Shown here piece after piece: positions 1 to 9,559 of a DNA stretch of 64,000 nt. The stretch's first letter is position 1; every line of letters starts with the position of its first letter. The DNA comes from JL08 sp963765555 (GTDB taxonomy: Bacteria; Pseudomonadota; Alphaproteobacteria; Rhodobacterales; Rhodobacteraceae): assembly GCA_963765555.1 (NCBI GenBank), contig CAVXWX010000002.1, positions 124,001 to 188,000 of the forward strand. Reading direction: 5' to 3'. The translations under genes and the position numbers were made by a program. The notes beneath the pieces are model-generated. The model was not told the origin of the DNA and did not search any database. It saw only the letters and a program-made list of their open reading frames with translations.

Positions 1-482
1 CAATCACGAAATCGATCGTTCGAAACGATGCGCGCGGACATGTCACGTGCCGCTGTGAGGACAAGCGGATCGGCCGATGTGCCTTTGTGTGCAACCAGCA
101 CCCTGTCACGTGGCAGGTTCATAAGTTTCCCAAGGTCGTTGTCGTGCAGATAACGACCCGCGAGCAGATGGCCGGCATTGGCATCAAAGACCACGCCGGG
201 GGCAAAACCCGATATTTCAAGCTGCTGGATCACCTCGATGACCGGCTCGATACTTGGAACGCCTTTGCGCCAGTGCATCACGTTCGACCCGTCAATGACG
301 ACCCACTTCTGTTTGCCTGACCAAGAGAATTGCGAAGGTTTCAGCCATATCCGCAACAAAAGCAACAGACTGGCCACGGCACATGGTCCCGACACCAGTA
401 GCAGGCTCGACAGATCTGGATTGGCAAGCGCCACAAAACTGGCAGCCAGCGAGAGGATGAAGAGAACCAACGCAATTTTCAT
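1..482 (-). CDS. NYN-domain (Zc3h12a-like) putative ribonuclease, 3'-truncated by the window edge
   Basis: Reading the minus strand from ATG at 482 gives 160 residues without a stop before the window ends. Residues 1-47 hold two hydrophobic segments, suggesting a membrane anchor. From about residue 61 there is a PIN/NYN-like fold: VVIDGSNVMHW (Asp64), VVFDANAGH (Asp100), an Asp near 138 and SNDRFRD (Asp156). This spacing of acidic residues matches the Zc3h12a/N4BP1-type RNase family, whose members cut RNA using clustered aspartates and Mg2+. The start lies 39 bp after the stop of the 2OG oxygenase gene, so the two are probably co-transcribed. No strong Shine-Dalgarno is visible. The RNase assignment is from motifs; the substrate is unknown. 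Confidence 0.75.
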   Translation of the reverse strand, partial: MKIALVLFILSLAASFVALANPDLSSLLLVSGPCAVASLLLLLRIWLKPSQFSWSGKQKWVVIDGSNVMHWRKGVPSIEPVIEVIQQLEISGFAPGVVFDANAGHLLAGRYLHDNDLGKLMNLPRDRVLVAHKGTSADPLVLTAARDMSARIVSNDRFRD

Positions 483-521
483 CGTTGCAACCTTGGCAGG
501 GATCAGACGTACCCTTGTCTA

Positions 522-1142
522 TTATCCCCAGCGATAATTGAAAGAGACAGAAATCCGGTCGTCATCCGCCATATTCATCGGTACTTCGTGGCGCAGCCAG
601 CTTTCCCAAAGCAGAACGTCCCCGACTTTCGGCGCGACGTAAACGAAACTGCGCATGTCGGCGCGCGCGTCTTTCACCCGCGCGGGGGCGGCCATCATCA
701 TCGCAAGTCGCGGGTCTTCGAACTTGATCGCGCTCGCGCCCTTGGGGACGGCCACATAGGTCGTGCCGCTGATCACCGAATGGGGATGGATATGCGAGGT
801 ATGGATGCCGCCGGGGGGCAGGATGTTGATCCACAGATCGTCCAGCACCAGCTTTTTGCCGTCCAGATCGAACTGCAAATCCTTGGCGAAGGATTTGACA
901 TGCTTGTCCAGCACCTTTTTCAGATCCTTGAAGATCGGAAACCGCCACGGCAGATCGGTCAGTGATGCATAGCTGGTATAGCCGGGAAAGCCGTTTTCCG
1001 CGCTCCAGTCCTGTCCGGCCGTGTCATCTTCGGCGATCGACAGGCAAGAGTCTTCAAGCTCGTCCTGATCCACGGGTTTGCCCAGATCGGACAAGGGCGC
1101 GTGATACAGGCGGGTGACGAATAGGGATGTGATGTTGCTCAT
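522..1142 (-). CDS. Putative 2OG-Fe(II) oxygenase (TIGR02466-type)
   Basis: A 206-residue protein that should fold as a double-stranded beta-helix dioxygenase. The iron-binding region is visible as an HTSHIHPHS segment near the middle and a distal His in WLRHEVPMN before the C-terminal SVSFNYRW, the layout of the TIGR02466 putative 2OG-Fe(II) oxygenases common in marine alphaproteobacteria. The reading frame stays open to 1301, but the first methionine that matches the family N-terminus (MSNITSLFVTRLYHA) is at 1142. The gene runs away from rpmC and is followed by the NYN nuclease gene. The substrate is unknown; peptidyl or small-molecule hydroxylation are both possible. Confidence 0.8.
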   Translation of the reverse strand: MSNITSLFVTRLYHAPLSDLGKPVDQDELEDSCLSIAEDDTAGQDWSAENGFPGYTSYASLTDLPWRFPIFKDLKKVLDKHVKSFAKDLQFDLDGKKLVLDDLWINILPPGGIHTSHIHPHSVISGTTYVAVPKGASAIKFEDPRLAMMMAAPARVKDARADMRSFVYVAPKVGDVLLWESWLRHEVPMNMADDDRISVSFNYRWG

Positions 1143-1348
1143 GCCGATATTGCAATCATCCATGGCCAACAAGGGACATTGATAAAACGGGTGGTGTTGG
1201 CGCGGTTTATCGCGGCAAATGGCCGACTTGCAGCCTGGGGATCCGAGGCGAAACAGAAGATGCGCAGCCGGGTGCCTGCCCGTGCTGCGGGCTTCTGTCA
1301 AGCAAACCCGCCCGGATGTGCCCCCGCGTCGCTTTTATCGCTTAGGGG

Positions 1349-1377
1349 TTGCGCGACTGCGCGAACCCTCCTATACG
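1349..1377 (+). promoter_or_regulatory. Probable sigma-70 promoter of the rpmC operon
   Basis: TTGCGC at 1349-1354 and TATACG at 1372-1377 are separated by exactly 17 bases, 78 bp before rpmC. The position fits a promoter needed because the upstream half of the S10 operon is not directly attached here. The 1143-1454 spacer otherwise holds no gene that I recognise. Confidence 0.5.
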
Positions 1378-1454
1378 GCGCACTTCGAACCCACTCCACC
1401 AGAATCATGGTCACCCTGATGGGGCCTGCTGGTGATGTTGAAAGGAATAGGGCG

Positions 1455-1658
1455 ATGGACGCCAAAGAACTGCGTGAAAAAACGCCGGACCAGCTTCGTG
1501 AGGAACTGGTCAACCTGAAAAAAGAGAGCTTCAACCTCCGCTTTCAGCAAGCAACCGGCCAAATGGAAGGCACAGCCCGCATGAAAACGGTTCGCCGTGA
1601 TGTGGCCCGTGTGAAAACCATTCTTAACGAAAAAGCCGCTGCTGCGGCCGCTGAATAA
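1455..1658 (+). CDS. rpmC: Large-subunit ribosomal protein uL29 (L29)
   Basis: A 67-residue protein with the L29 pattern MDAKELREKTPDQLREEL, an antiparallel helical hairpin rich in Lys/Glu, and an Ala-rich tail. ATG at 1455 is chosen over the longer open frame because it gives the family start and has a GGA-rich Shine-Dalgarno (AAAGGAATAGGG) just upstream. It is the first gene of the block, with rpsQ 13 bp after its stop. In most bacteria rplP lies directly upstream; here a divergent oxygenase gene does. Confidence 0.95.
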   Translation: MDAKELREKTPDQLREELVNLKKESFNLRFQQATGQMEGTARMKTVRRDVARVKTILNEKAAAAAAE

Positions 1659-1671
1659 GGGAGCCTGACAG

Positions 1672-1911
1672 ATGCCCAAGCGAATTCTTTCCGGCACCGT
1701 GACAAGCGACGCCAACGCACAAACCGTAACCGTATCCGTGGAACGCCGTTTCACGCACCCGGTTCTGAAGAAAACCATCCGTAAGTCCAAAAAATACCGG
1801 GCCCACGATGAAAACAACACATTCAAGGTGGGCGACGCAGTGCGCATCATCGAATGTGCACCACGATCGAAAACCAAACGTTGGGAAGTGTTGCAAGCCG
1901 CCGAGGCCTGA
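1672..1911 (+). CDS. rpsQ: Small-subunit ribosomal protein uS17 (S17)
   Basis: 79 residues, typical S17 length. The OB-fold begins MPKRILSGTVTSD and carries the conserved KKYRAHDENN and GDAVRIIECAP segments that contact 16S rRNA. GGAG (1660-1663) serves as ribosome site. A 71-bp spacer with GGTCGGGAGAAACC follows before rplN. Confidence 0.97.
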   Translation: MPKRILSGTVTSDANAQTVTVSVERRFTHPVLKKTIRKSKKYRAHDENNTFKVGDAVRIIECAPRSKTKRWEVLQAAEA

Positions 1912-1982
1912 AGCACCGAACATCTTAATCGAAACCCTGGGGATCAGGCACGCATCGCCCCCCAAAGGTCGGGAGAAACCAA

Positions 1983-2351
1983 ATGATCCAGATGCAGACC
2001 AACCTGGATGTTGCTGACAACAGCGGCGCACGCCGTGTTCAGTGCATCAAGGTTCTGGGTGGTTCCAAGCGTAAATACGCATCCGTCGGCGACATCATTG
2101 TCGTGTCGGTCAAGGAAGCCATCCCACGCGGTCGCGTGAAAAAAGGCGACGTCCGCAAGGCCGTTGTTGTACGCACCGCCAAAGAAGTTCGCCGTGACGA
2201 TGGCACCGCCATCCGCTTTGACCGCAACGCAGCCGTTATTCTGAACAACAATAACGAACCTGTCGGCACCCGGATCTTTGGACCGGTCGTGCGCGAATTG
2301 CGGGCCAAAAACTTCATGAAAATCATCTCGCTTGCTCCGGAGGTGCTGTAA
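1983..2351 (+). CDS. rplN: Large-subunit ribosomal protein uL14 (L14)
   Basis: 122 residues, full length for L14, starting MIQMQTNLDVADNSGA with the conserved DNSGA and the VVRTAKEVRRDDG segment. The protein sits at the subunit interface next to L19. Its TAA overlaps the rplX ATG by one base (TAATG at 2349-2353), pointing to translational coupling. Confidence 0.98.
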   Translation: MIQMQTNLDVADNSGARRVQCIKVLGGSKRKYASVGDIIVVSVKEAIPRGRVKKGDVRKAVVVRTAKEVRRDDGTAIRFDRNAAVILNNNNEPVGTRIFGPVVRELRAKNFMKIISLAPEVL

Positions 2352-2662
2352 TGGCTGCCAAACTCCGCAAAGGTGACAAGGTCATCGTGCTTGCTGGCAA
2401 GGACAAGGGCAAAGAGGGCACAATTACCTCGGTTGACCCCAAAGCCGGCAAAGCAGTCGTGGAAGGCGTGAATGTCGCCATCCGTCACACCAAACAAAGC
2501 CAGTCCGATCAGGGCGGCCGCGTGCCCAAAGCCATGCCCATCGACCTGAGCAATCTGTCGATGCTGGACGCCAAGGGCAAAGCCACACGCGTCGGTTTCA
2601 AAATGGACGGCGACAAGAAAGTGCGCTTTGCCAAAACCACGGGGGACGTGATCGATGCTTGA
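2351..2662 (+). CDS. rplX: Large-subunit ribosomal protein uL24 (L24)
   Basis: 103 residues with an N-terminal KOW motif (KGDKVIVLAGKDKGKEGTI) that initiates 50S assembly on 23S rRNA. The end RFAKTTGDVIDA is typical of alphaproteobacterial L24. It overlaps rplE by 8 bp. Confidence 0.98.
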   Translation: MAAKLRKGDKVIVLAGKDKGKEGTITSVDPKAGKAVVEGVNVAIRHTKQSQSDQGGRVPKAMPIDLSNLSMLDAKGKATRVGFKMDGDKKVRFAKTTGDVIDA

Positions 2663-3218
2663 TACAGCAACCTATACCCCGCGCCTGAAAGCGGCCTATG
2701 TGGAAAACATCCGCGCCGCCATGAAGGAAGAGTTCGGCTACAAGAACGAGATGCAGATCCCGCGTCTGGAAAAAATCGTTCTGAACATCGGCTGTGGCGC
2801 AGAAGCTGTCCGTGACAGCAAGAAAGCAAAATCCGCCGTCGAAGATCTGTCGACGATCGCAGGCCAGAAGGCCCTGACGACAACGGCCAAGAAATCGATT
2901 GCCGGTTTCCGCGTCCGTGAAGAAATGCCGCTGGGCGCGAAAGTGACCCTGCGTGGCGATCGTATGTATGAATTTCTGGATCGCCTGATCACCATCGCAA
3001 TGCCCCGTATCCGCGACTTTCGCGGCGTCTCGGGCAAAAGCTTTGACGGTCGTGGCAACTATGCGATGGGCCTGAAAGAGCACATCGTGTTTCCGGAAAT
3101 CGAATATGACAAGGTCGATGAAGTGTGGGGCATGGATATTATCATGGTCACCACTGCACCTACCGACGCTGAAGCCAAGGCGCTGTTGAAGCATTTCAAC
3201 ATGCCGTTCAACAGCTAA
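2655..3218 (+). CDS. rplE: Large-subunit ribosomal protein uL5 (L5)
   Basis: 187 residues. It has the L5 hallmarks MQIPRLEKIVLNIG, KKSIAGFRVREEMPLG and RDFRGVSGKSFDGRGNY. L5 binds 5S rRNA and bridges to the 30S head. The start lies inside the end of rplX, so translation is probably coupled. Confidence 0.98.
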   Translation: MLDTATYTPRLKAAYVENIRAAMKEEFGYKNEMQIPRLEKIVLNIGCGAEAVRDSKKAKSAVEDLSTIAGQKALTTTAKKSIAGFRVREEMPLGAKVTLRGDRMYEFLDRLITIAMPRIRDFRGVSGKSFDGRGNYAMGLKEHIVFPEIEYDKVDEVWGMDIIMVTTAPTDAEAKALLKHFNMPFNS

Positions 3219-3236
3219 GCGCGGGGAGAGAGAGTA

Positions 3237-3542
3237 ATGGCTAAAAAATCAATGATCGAACGCGAAAAGAAGCGCGCCAAGCTGGTCGAGCAATATGCCG
3301 CCAAACGGGCCGAGCTGAAAGCGATCGCAAATGACCAGAGCAAGCCGATGGAAGAGCGTTTCAAAGCGCGCCTGAAGCTTGCAAAACTGCCGCGCAACAG
3401 CTCGGCGACACGGTTGCACAACCGCTGCCAGCTGACAGGCCGGCCGCACGCGTATTATCGCAAACTTAAAATTTCACGGATCGCGTTGCGGGATCTTGGC
3501 TCAAGCGGCCAAATCCCCGGCATGGTCAAATCCAGCTGGTAA
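3237..3542 (+). CDS. rpsN: Small-subunit ribosomal protein uS14 (S14), zinc-free type
   Basis: 101 residues, the long form without CxxC pairs: only one Cys is present (NRCQLTGRPHAYYRKLKIS), so it is the zinc-independent form. GGGGAGAGAG at 3222-3231 is a strong ribosome site. Confidence 0.98.
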   Translation: MAKKSMIEREKKRAKLVEQYAAKRAELKAIANDQSKPMEERFKARLKLAKLPRNSSATRLHNRCQLTGRPHAYYRKLKISRIALRDLGSSGQIPGMVKSSW

Positions 3543-3554
3543 GGGAGAGATAGT

Positions 3555-3947
3555 ATGAACGATCCTATCGCAGATATGCTCACCCGCATCCGCAACAGCC
3601 AAATGCGTGGCAAGTCGACGGTGATGACACCGGCGTCCAAACTGCGCGCATGGGTGTTGGATGTGCTGGCGGACGAAGGCTATATCCGTGGCTACGAAAA
3701 AGTCACAGGTTCCGATGGTCATCCGGCCCTCGAAATCAGCCTGAAATATTACGAAGGCACTCCTGTCATTCGCGAATTGAAGCGGGTCTCTAAACCCGGT
3801 CGCCGCGTTTACATGGGCGTCAAGGACATCCCGTCGGTCCGTCAGGGCCTTGGTGTGTCGATTGTCTCCACCCCCAAAGGTGTGATGTCGGATGCCGCAG
3901 CACGCAGCGCCAACGTTGGCGGCGAAGTGCTCTGCACCGTATTCTAA
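3555..3947 (+). CDS. rpsH: Small-subunit ribosomal protein uS8 (S8)
   Basis: 130 residues, opening MNDPIADMLTRIRNSQ and ending with the RNA-binding GVSIVSTPKGVMSD region. S8 is a primary 16S rRNA binder and in enterobacteria represses the spc operon; no equivalent operator was identified here by eye. Confidence 0.98.
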   Translation: MNDPIADMLTRIRNSQMRGKSTVMTPASKLRAWVLDVLADEGYIRGYEKVTGSDGHPALEISLKYYEGTPVIRELKRVSKPGRRVYMGVKDIPSVRQGLGVSIVSTPKGVMSDAAARSANVGGEVLCTVF

Positions 3948-3957
3948 GGAGGGCAAG

Positions 3958-4491
3958 ATGTCTCGTATCGGTAAAAAAGCGGTTGATCTGCCCTCTGGCG
4001 TAACAGCGTCACTGTCGGGTCAGACGATCGAAGTCAAAGGCCCCAAAGGCACGCGCACGTTCCGCGCCACCGACGATGTAACCATCACAATCGAGGACAA
4101 CTCGGTTTCGGTTATGCCGCGTGGCTCGTCCAAGCGCGCCCGCCAGCAATGGGGCATGAGCCGCACAATGGTTGCCAATCTGGTGACCGGCGTGACCACA
4201 GGCTTCAAGAAAGAGCTGGAAATCCAGGGTGTTGGTTATCGTGCCGCGATGACCGGCAACACCCTGAAACTCAACCTGGGTCTGTCCCATGACGTGGATT
4301 ACGTACCGCCTGCCGGCGTGACAGTCACCGCGCCCAAGCAGACCGAGATTGTGGTTGAAGGCATTGATGAGCAACTCGTCGGACAGGTCGCGGCCAACAT
4401 CCGCGCGTGGCGCAAGCCCGAGCCCTACAAAGGCAAAGGCATCCGCTACAAGGGCGAGTTTATCTTCCGCAAGGAAGGCAAGAAGAAGTAA
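3958..4491 (+). CDS. rplF: Large-subunit ribosomal protein uL6 (L6)
   Basis: 177 residues. ATG at 3958, preceded by AAGGAGGG, gives the family start MSRIGKKAVDLPSGV; the frame is open further upstream but that part overlaps rpsH. The C-terminal EPYKGKGIRYKGE segment that contacts the sarcin-ricin loop is intact. Confidence 0.98.
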   Translation: MSRIGKKAVDLPSGVTASLSGQTIEVKGPKGTRTFRATDDVTITIEDNSVSVMPRGSSKRARQQWGMSRTMVANLVTGVTTGFKKELEIQGVGYRAAMTGNTLKLNLGLSHDVDYVPPAGVTVTAPKQTEIVVEGIDEQLVGQVAANIRAWRKPEPYKGKGIRYKGEFIFRKEGKKK

Positions 4492-4502
4492 GGAACGGAC
4501 AA

Positions 4503-4863
4503 ATGGCAAACAGCAAAAGACAACTGTTCTTGAAGCGCCGCCTGCGCGTTCGGAACAAACTTCGCAAAGTGAACGCAGGACGCCCGCGTCTGTCGGTTCA
4601 CCGCAGCAACAAGAACATCAGCGTCCAGCTGATCGACGACGTGAACGGGGTCACTCTGGCCTCTGCCTCGTCGCTTGAAAAAGACACTGGGCGTTGTCGG
4701 CAAAAACAACATCGAAGCGGCCACCAAGGTCGGTGCGGAAATCGCGAAACGCGCGAAAAAAGCCGGTGTTGAAGAAGCATACTTTGACCGGGGCGGTTTC
4801 CTGTTCCACGGCAAGGTCAAGGCTTTGGCCGAAGCAGCCCGCGAAGGCGGTCTGAAAATCTAA
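4503..4863 (+). CDS. rplR: Large-subunit ribosomal protein uL18 (L18), one-base frameshift in this sequence
   Basis: The first part, from ATG 4503, reads MANSKRQLFLKRRLRVRN and runs to SSLEK. The rest, TLGVVGKNNIEAA to AAREGGLKI, is in another frame. One extra A in the five-A run near 4677-4681 explains this; removing it gives 119 residues, the normal L18 length. L18 binds 5S rRNA and is essential, so a genuine knockout is unlikely. A hairpin with 8-bp arms (4872-4879 / 4887-4894) but no T-run follows the stop. Confidence 0.93.
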
Positions 4864-4974
4864 GACAGCGCAGGCGGCCTGCACAGGGCCGCCTCGATGA
4901 TCCGGGGGTGTGAACCACCCACCAGGATTGACCAATCAGGGCGCTGACGCGCCGCACCGAAAGGATGATGCCTT

Positions 4975-5556
4975 ATGGCAAGAGATGACAACCGTGGGGG
5001 CAACCGCCGCAACCAACGCGACGAAACCCCGGAATTCGCCGACCGCCTTGTGGCGATCAACCGTGTGTCCAAAACCGTAAAAGGTGGTAAGCGCTTCGGC
5101 TTTGCCGCACTGGTGGTTGTGGGCGATCAAAAGGGCCGCGTCGGATTTGGCAAAGGCAAAGCGAAAGAAGTGCCCGAGGCCATTCGCAAAGCCACCGAGC
5201 AAGCCAAGCGCCAGATGATCCGCGTGCAACTGCGCGAAGGCCGCACATTGCACCACGACATGGAAGGCCGCCACGGCGCCGGTAAAGTCGTGATGCGCAC
5301 CGCACCGGAAGGGACCGGAATTATTGCCGGTGGTCCGATGCGTGCCGTGTTCGAAATGCTGGGCGTCAAGGACGTTGTGTCCAAGTCCATCGGCTCGCAG
5401 AACCCCTACAACATGATCCGCGCCACCATGGACGGCCTGTTGAAGGAGGCATCGCCCCGTTCCGTGGCCCAGCGTCGCGGCAAAAAAGTGTCTGACATTC
5501 TGCCCAAGCGTGACGAAGCCCCCGAGGCATCGGCACACGTGGCTGAGGAGGCTTGA
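4975..5556 (+). CDS. rpsE: Small-subunit ribosomal protein uS5 (S5)
   Basis: 193 residues with the S5 core: FGFAALVVVGDQKGRVGFG, RTLHHDMEG and ARHGAGKV-like RNA-binding segments. The C-terminal tail is extended and acidic (EAPEASAHVAEEA), common in this group. CGAAAGGATG upstream provides the ribosome site. The stop TGA at 5554 is 2 bp from the rpmD ATG. Confidence 0.97.
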   Translation: MARDDNRGGNRRNQRDETPEFADRLVAINRVSKTVKGGKRFGFAALVVVGDQKGRVGFGKGKAKEVPEAIRKATEQAKRQMIRVQLREGRTLHHDMEGRHGAGKVVMRTAPEGTGIIAGGPMRAVFEMLGVKDVVSKSIGSQNPYNMIRATMDGLLKEASPRSVAQRRGKKVSDILPKRDEAPEASAHVAEEA

Positions 5557-5558
5557 TC

Positions 5559-5747
5559 ATGGCTAAGACAATCGTTGTAAAACAGATCGGTTCTCCGATC
5601 CGCCGCCCCGCCAAACAGCGTGCCACGCTGGTCGGTCTGGGCCTGAACAAGATGCACAAGACCCGCGAACTGGAAGATACCCCTTCCGTGCGCGGCATGG
5701 TCAACAGCATCCCCCACCTTGTCGAGATCATCGAAGAGCGTGGATAA
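5559..5747 (+). CDS. rpmD: Large-subunit ribosomal protein uL30 (L30)
   Basis: 62 residues, MAKTIVVKQIGSPIRRP to EIIEERG, standard length for L30. A TTG six bases earlier is in frame, but the ATG at 5559 gives the family N-terminus and follows GAGGAGG. It is the last gene before a terminator-like hairpin and a long spacer. Confidence 0.97.
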   Translation: MAKTIVVKQIGSPIRRPAKQRATLVGLGLNKMHKTRELEDTPSVRGMVNSIPHLVEIIEERG

Positions 5748-5787
5748 GAAATGCCGCGGGGTCGCCCCGCAGTGGTGAAACAACAAA

Positions 5788-5822
5788 CGCCCCGCAGAGC
5801 ACTGCGGGGCGTTGCGCGTTTT
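5788..5822 (+). terminator. Terminator-like hairpin after rpmD
   Basis: Perfect 9-bp arms CGCCCCGCA (5788-5796) and TGCGGGGCG (5803-5811) around a 6-base loop, followed by TTGCGCGTTTT. The U-tract is interrupted, so it may be a partial terminator or attenuator inside the spc operon. Confidence 0.6.
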
Positions 5823-6254
5823 ACGGGCATCGGCGCGCGGTTCTGTCACCGCTCTTTAACGCCACCCGCCTAAAACTCCCTCAATCGCGATTACCCGCCG
5901 GAAGCCTTCCAACCTTCCGGCACATTTTCGGAGAAGAGGCCCCAACGGGCCACACTGAACCGGTCAGGGTGCAGGGGCCTTTCCCCTGTCTTACATATCC
6001 GATCTGGCGGCGCCGCCTTTTACTACGGCCCCTCTCACGATCCAGACAGTCCGAACAGCCCCAACCGCCCCGGCATATGCCGCGCGCGGACCTTTGGCGT
6101 GGCGGTGGGGTAGGGTCAACGCCCGCCCGTGCCCCCCGCACGGGCCGCGCCCGACCCTCCCCACGGGAGGGCGCTTTGCACCCACCCAGGGCCGGGCGCT
6201 GCCCTTCCGTGGCTCTGTCCAAACACAACGCTTGATCCCCCCACACCCCTCGTC
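5823..6254. other. GC-rich gene-free spacer between rpmD and rplO
   Basis: About 430 bases with no convincing gene on either strand; open frames here are low-complexity and lack family features. Several short perfect inverted repeats occur: CCGGAAG/CTTCCGG (5898-5920), CAGGGG/CCCCTG near 5970, and GCCCGTGC/GCACGGGC (6125-6145). It may be a structured leader for rplO-secY. Confidence 0.5.
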
Positions 6255-6260
6255 TATACG
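6232..6260 (+). promoter_or_regulatory. Probable sigma-70 promoter for rplO-secY-adk
   Basis: TTGATC (6232-6237) and TATACG (6255-6260) with a 17-base spacer, 98 bp before rplO. The -10 hexamer is identical to that proposed for rpmC, and the site follows the rpmD hairpin, so it would restart transcription. Confidence 0.5.
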
Positions 6261-6357
6261 CACGCGGTGGGCGTTCGCGCCTGCAAGAATCATATCTGAA
6301 ACGCCGCGTTTGTCCGCTCCCGTCGCTGGGGGACAGTTCCGGCAAAGGAGAAGCGAC

Positions 6358-6830
6358 ATGAAACTGCATGAACTTCCGACAACGACGGCGCCACCAAAAA
6401 GCGCAAGCGTATTGGCCGTGGTCCGGGTTCGGGCACGGGTAAGACCGGTGGCCGTGGTATCAAGGGTCAGAAATCCCGTTCGGGTGTGGCAATCGGTGGC
6501 TACGAAGGCGGCCAGATGCCGCTCTACCAACGCCTGCCCAAGCGTGGCTTTAACAAGCCGAACCGCAAGGCATTTGCCGTTGTCAACCTGGGCCTGATCC
6601 AGAAATTCATCGACGCAAGCAAGATCGACGCGAAAAAGCCGATCACCGAAGACGTGCTGATCGACAGCGGTCTGGTCCGTCGCAAGCTGGACGGTATCCG
6701 CGTTCTGGCCAAGGGCGATGTCACGTCCAAGCTGACGCTGGAAGTCACCGGCGCATCCAAATCCGCGATTGATGCGGTGGAAAAGGCCGGTGGTGCTCTG
6801 ACGGTCACAACTGCGTCTGCGGCTGAATAA
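6358..6830 (+). CDS. rplO: Large-subunit ribosomal protein uL15 (L15), one-base deletion near the start
   Basis: ATG 6358 follows AAAGGAGAAGCG and reads MKLHEL, then the frame breaks. In the next frame the protein continues as NDGATKKRKRIGRGPGSGTGK through to TVTTASAAE. One missing G near 6377 (CTTCCGAC where CTTCGCGAC is expected) accounts for it; restoring it gives 157 residues, normal for L15. L15 is a late 50S assembly protein of the rRNA core. Confidence 0.93.
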
Positions 6831-6938
6831 CGGGTTGTGAGCGGCGCTTGCGCCGCTTACATACACACTCAAGGTTTTCCAAACGCCGCCGAGCCGGAAA
6901 ACGGCTTTGGCGGCGTTGTCATTAAGGAGAGACGCCGC

Positions 6939-8304
<1,366 letters not shown>

Positions 8305-8308
<4 letters not shown>

Positions 8309-8955
8309 ATATCATTCTTCTTGGGCCGCCGGGTGCGGGCAAAGGCACACAGGCACGTCATCTGGTCGAAGAACGCGGCATGGTCCAGCTGTCGCACCGG
8401 CGACATGCTGCGCGAGGCCAAGGACAGCGGCACCGAGATGGGCAAGGTCGTGGCCGACGTGATGGCACGCGGCGAGCTTGGTCACGGACGAGATCGTGAT
8501 CGGCCTGATCCGCGAAAAGCTGGAAGGCGGCAAGGCCGGCGGCTTCATCTTTGACGGCTTTCCCCGCACGCTGGCCCAGGCCGATGCGCTGGGCGACTTG
8601 CTGGCGGCGACCGGGCGAAACGCTGGATGCGGTGATCGAGATGCGGGTGGACGACGACGCGCTGGTCGCGCGCATCACCGCCCGCTTCGACCTGCGGCGG
8701 CTGCGGCGAGGTCTACAACGACATCACCAAGCCTGATCCCGGCGGATGGCAAATGCGACCAATTGCGGCGGCACCGAGTTCAAGCGCCGCGCCGATGACA
8801 ACGAGGACAGCCTGCAAACCCGCCTGATGGAATACTACAAGAAGACCTCGCCGCTGATCGGCTATTACTATGCCAAGGGCATGCTGACGACGGTGGACGG
8901 GCTGGGCGAGATCGATGCGGTGCAGGGCGACATTGCGGCGGTTCTTGACGCCTGA
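8305..8955 (+). CDS. adk: Adenylate kinase, broken by about six one-base insertions
   Basis: ATG 8305 overlaps the secY stop (ATGA). The P-loop GPPGAGKGTQ is at residues 7-16, and later pieces give DGFPRTLAQADALG, a LID domain with a CGGC pair plus a CDNC pair (a zinc-binding LID), and the C-terminal RLMEYYKKTSPLIGYY. Insertions are inferred near 8395, 8477, 8613, 8690, 8731 and 8760. Removing six bases gives 214 residues, the normal size. It interconverts ATP, ADP and AMP in the cytoplasm. Confidence 0.93.
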
Positions 8956-8988
8956 TTCACCGATTCCGCCGCATGCCGGGCAGGTGCC

Positions 8989-9017
8989 TTGACGCCCACG
9001 GCAAAAGCCCATAATCA
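8989..9017 (+). promoter_or_regulatory. Probable sigma-70 promoter for rpsM-rpsK-rpoA-rplQ
   Basis: TTGACG (8989-8994), 17-base spacer, TAATCA (9012-9017). It lies between adk and rpsM, 157 bp before rpsM. An imperfect hairpin (about 9090-9118, GCCCGA paired with TCGGGC) sits in the leader and could serve ribosomal-protein autoregulation; that is inference. Confidence 0.55.
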
Positions 9018-9173
9018 CGCGCTATCTCGAAAGAGAATCGATTTGCCTGACAGGGTCGCACCCGACGGGCAAGATCACCTGATCAGCTGAGGCCCGATGG
9101 CAAAACTGCCTCGGGCTTACGTTGTGAAAAAAGGGTCTGGCATTACGGACCCGCAACGAAAAGGAAATGACAC

Positions 9174-9544
9174 GTGGCACGTATTGCCGGCGTAAACATC
9201 CCGACTGCAAAGCGGGTTCCGATCGCCCTCACCTATATCACCGGAATTGGCCATACCTCGGCCAAGGCCATCTGCGAAGCCGTCGGCATCGATACGGCCC
9301 GCCGGGTCAACGAACTGTCGCGATGCCGAAGTTCTGGCCGATCCGCGAACACATCGACGCGAACTTCACCGTCGAAGGTGACCTGCGCCGCGAAACGCAG
9401 ATGAACATCAAGCGCCTGATGGACCTTGGCTGCTACCGTGGCCTGCGTCACCGTCGCAACCTGCCGGTTCGCGGTCAGCGCACCCATACCAACGCTCGCA
9501 CCCGCAAAGGCCCCGCAAAGGCCATTGCCGGCAAGAAGAAATAA
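9174..9544 (+). CDS. rpsM: Small-subunit ribosomal protein uS13 (S13), two one-base insertions
   Basis: GTG at 9174, six bases after AAGGAAA, starts ARIAGVNIPTAKRVPIALT. After RRVNELS the frame changes; the remainder (REHIDANFTVEGDLRRE to GPAKAIAGKKK) is two frames over. Extra bases near 9323 and 9342 explain it; without them the protein has 122 residues as expected. S13 contacts 23S rRNA and the P-site tRNA from the 30S head. Confidence 0.93.
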
Positions 9545-9559
9545 GGGAGGCTCGGACCG

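Noticed and set aside
87..537. Two plus-strand open frames at the left edge
   Set aside because: They lie antisense to the NYN-domain reading frame, which has clear motifs; the plus-strand translations have none.
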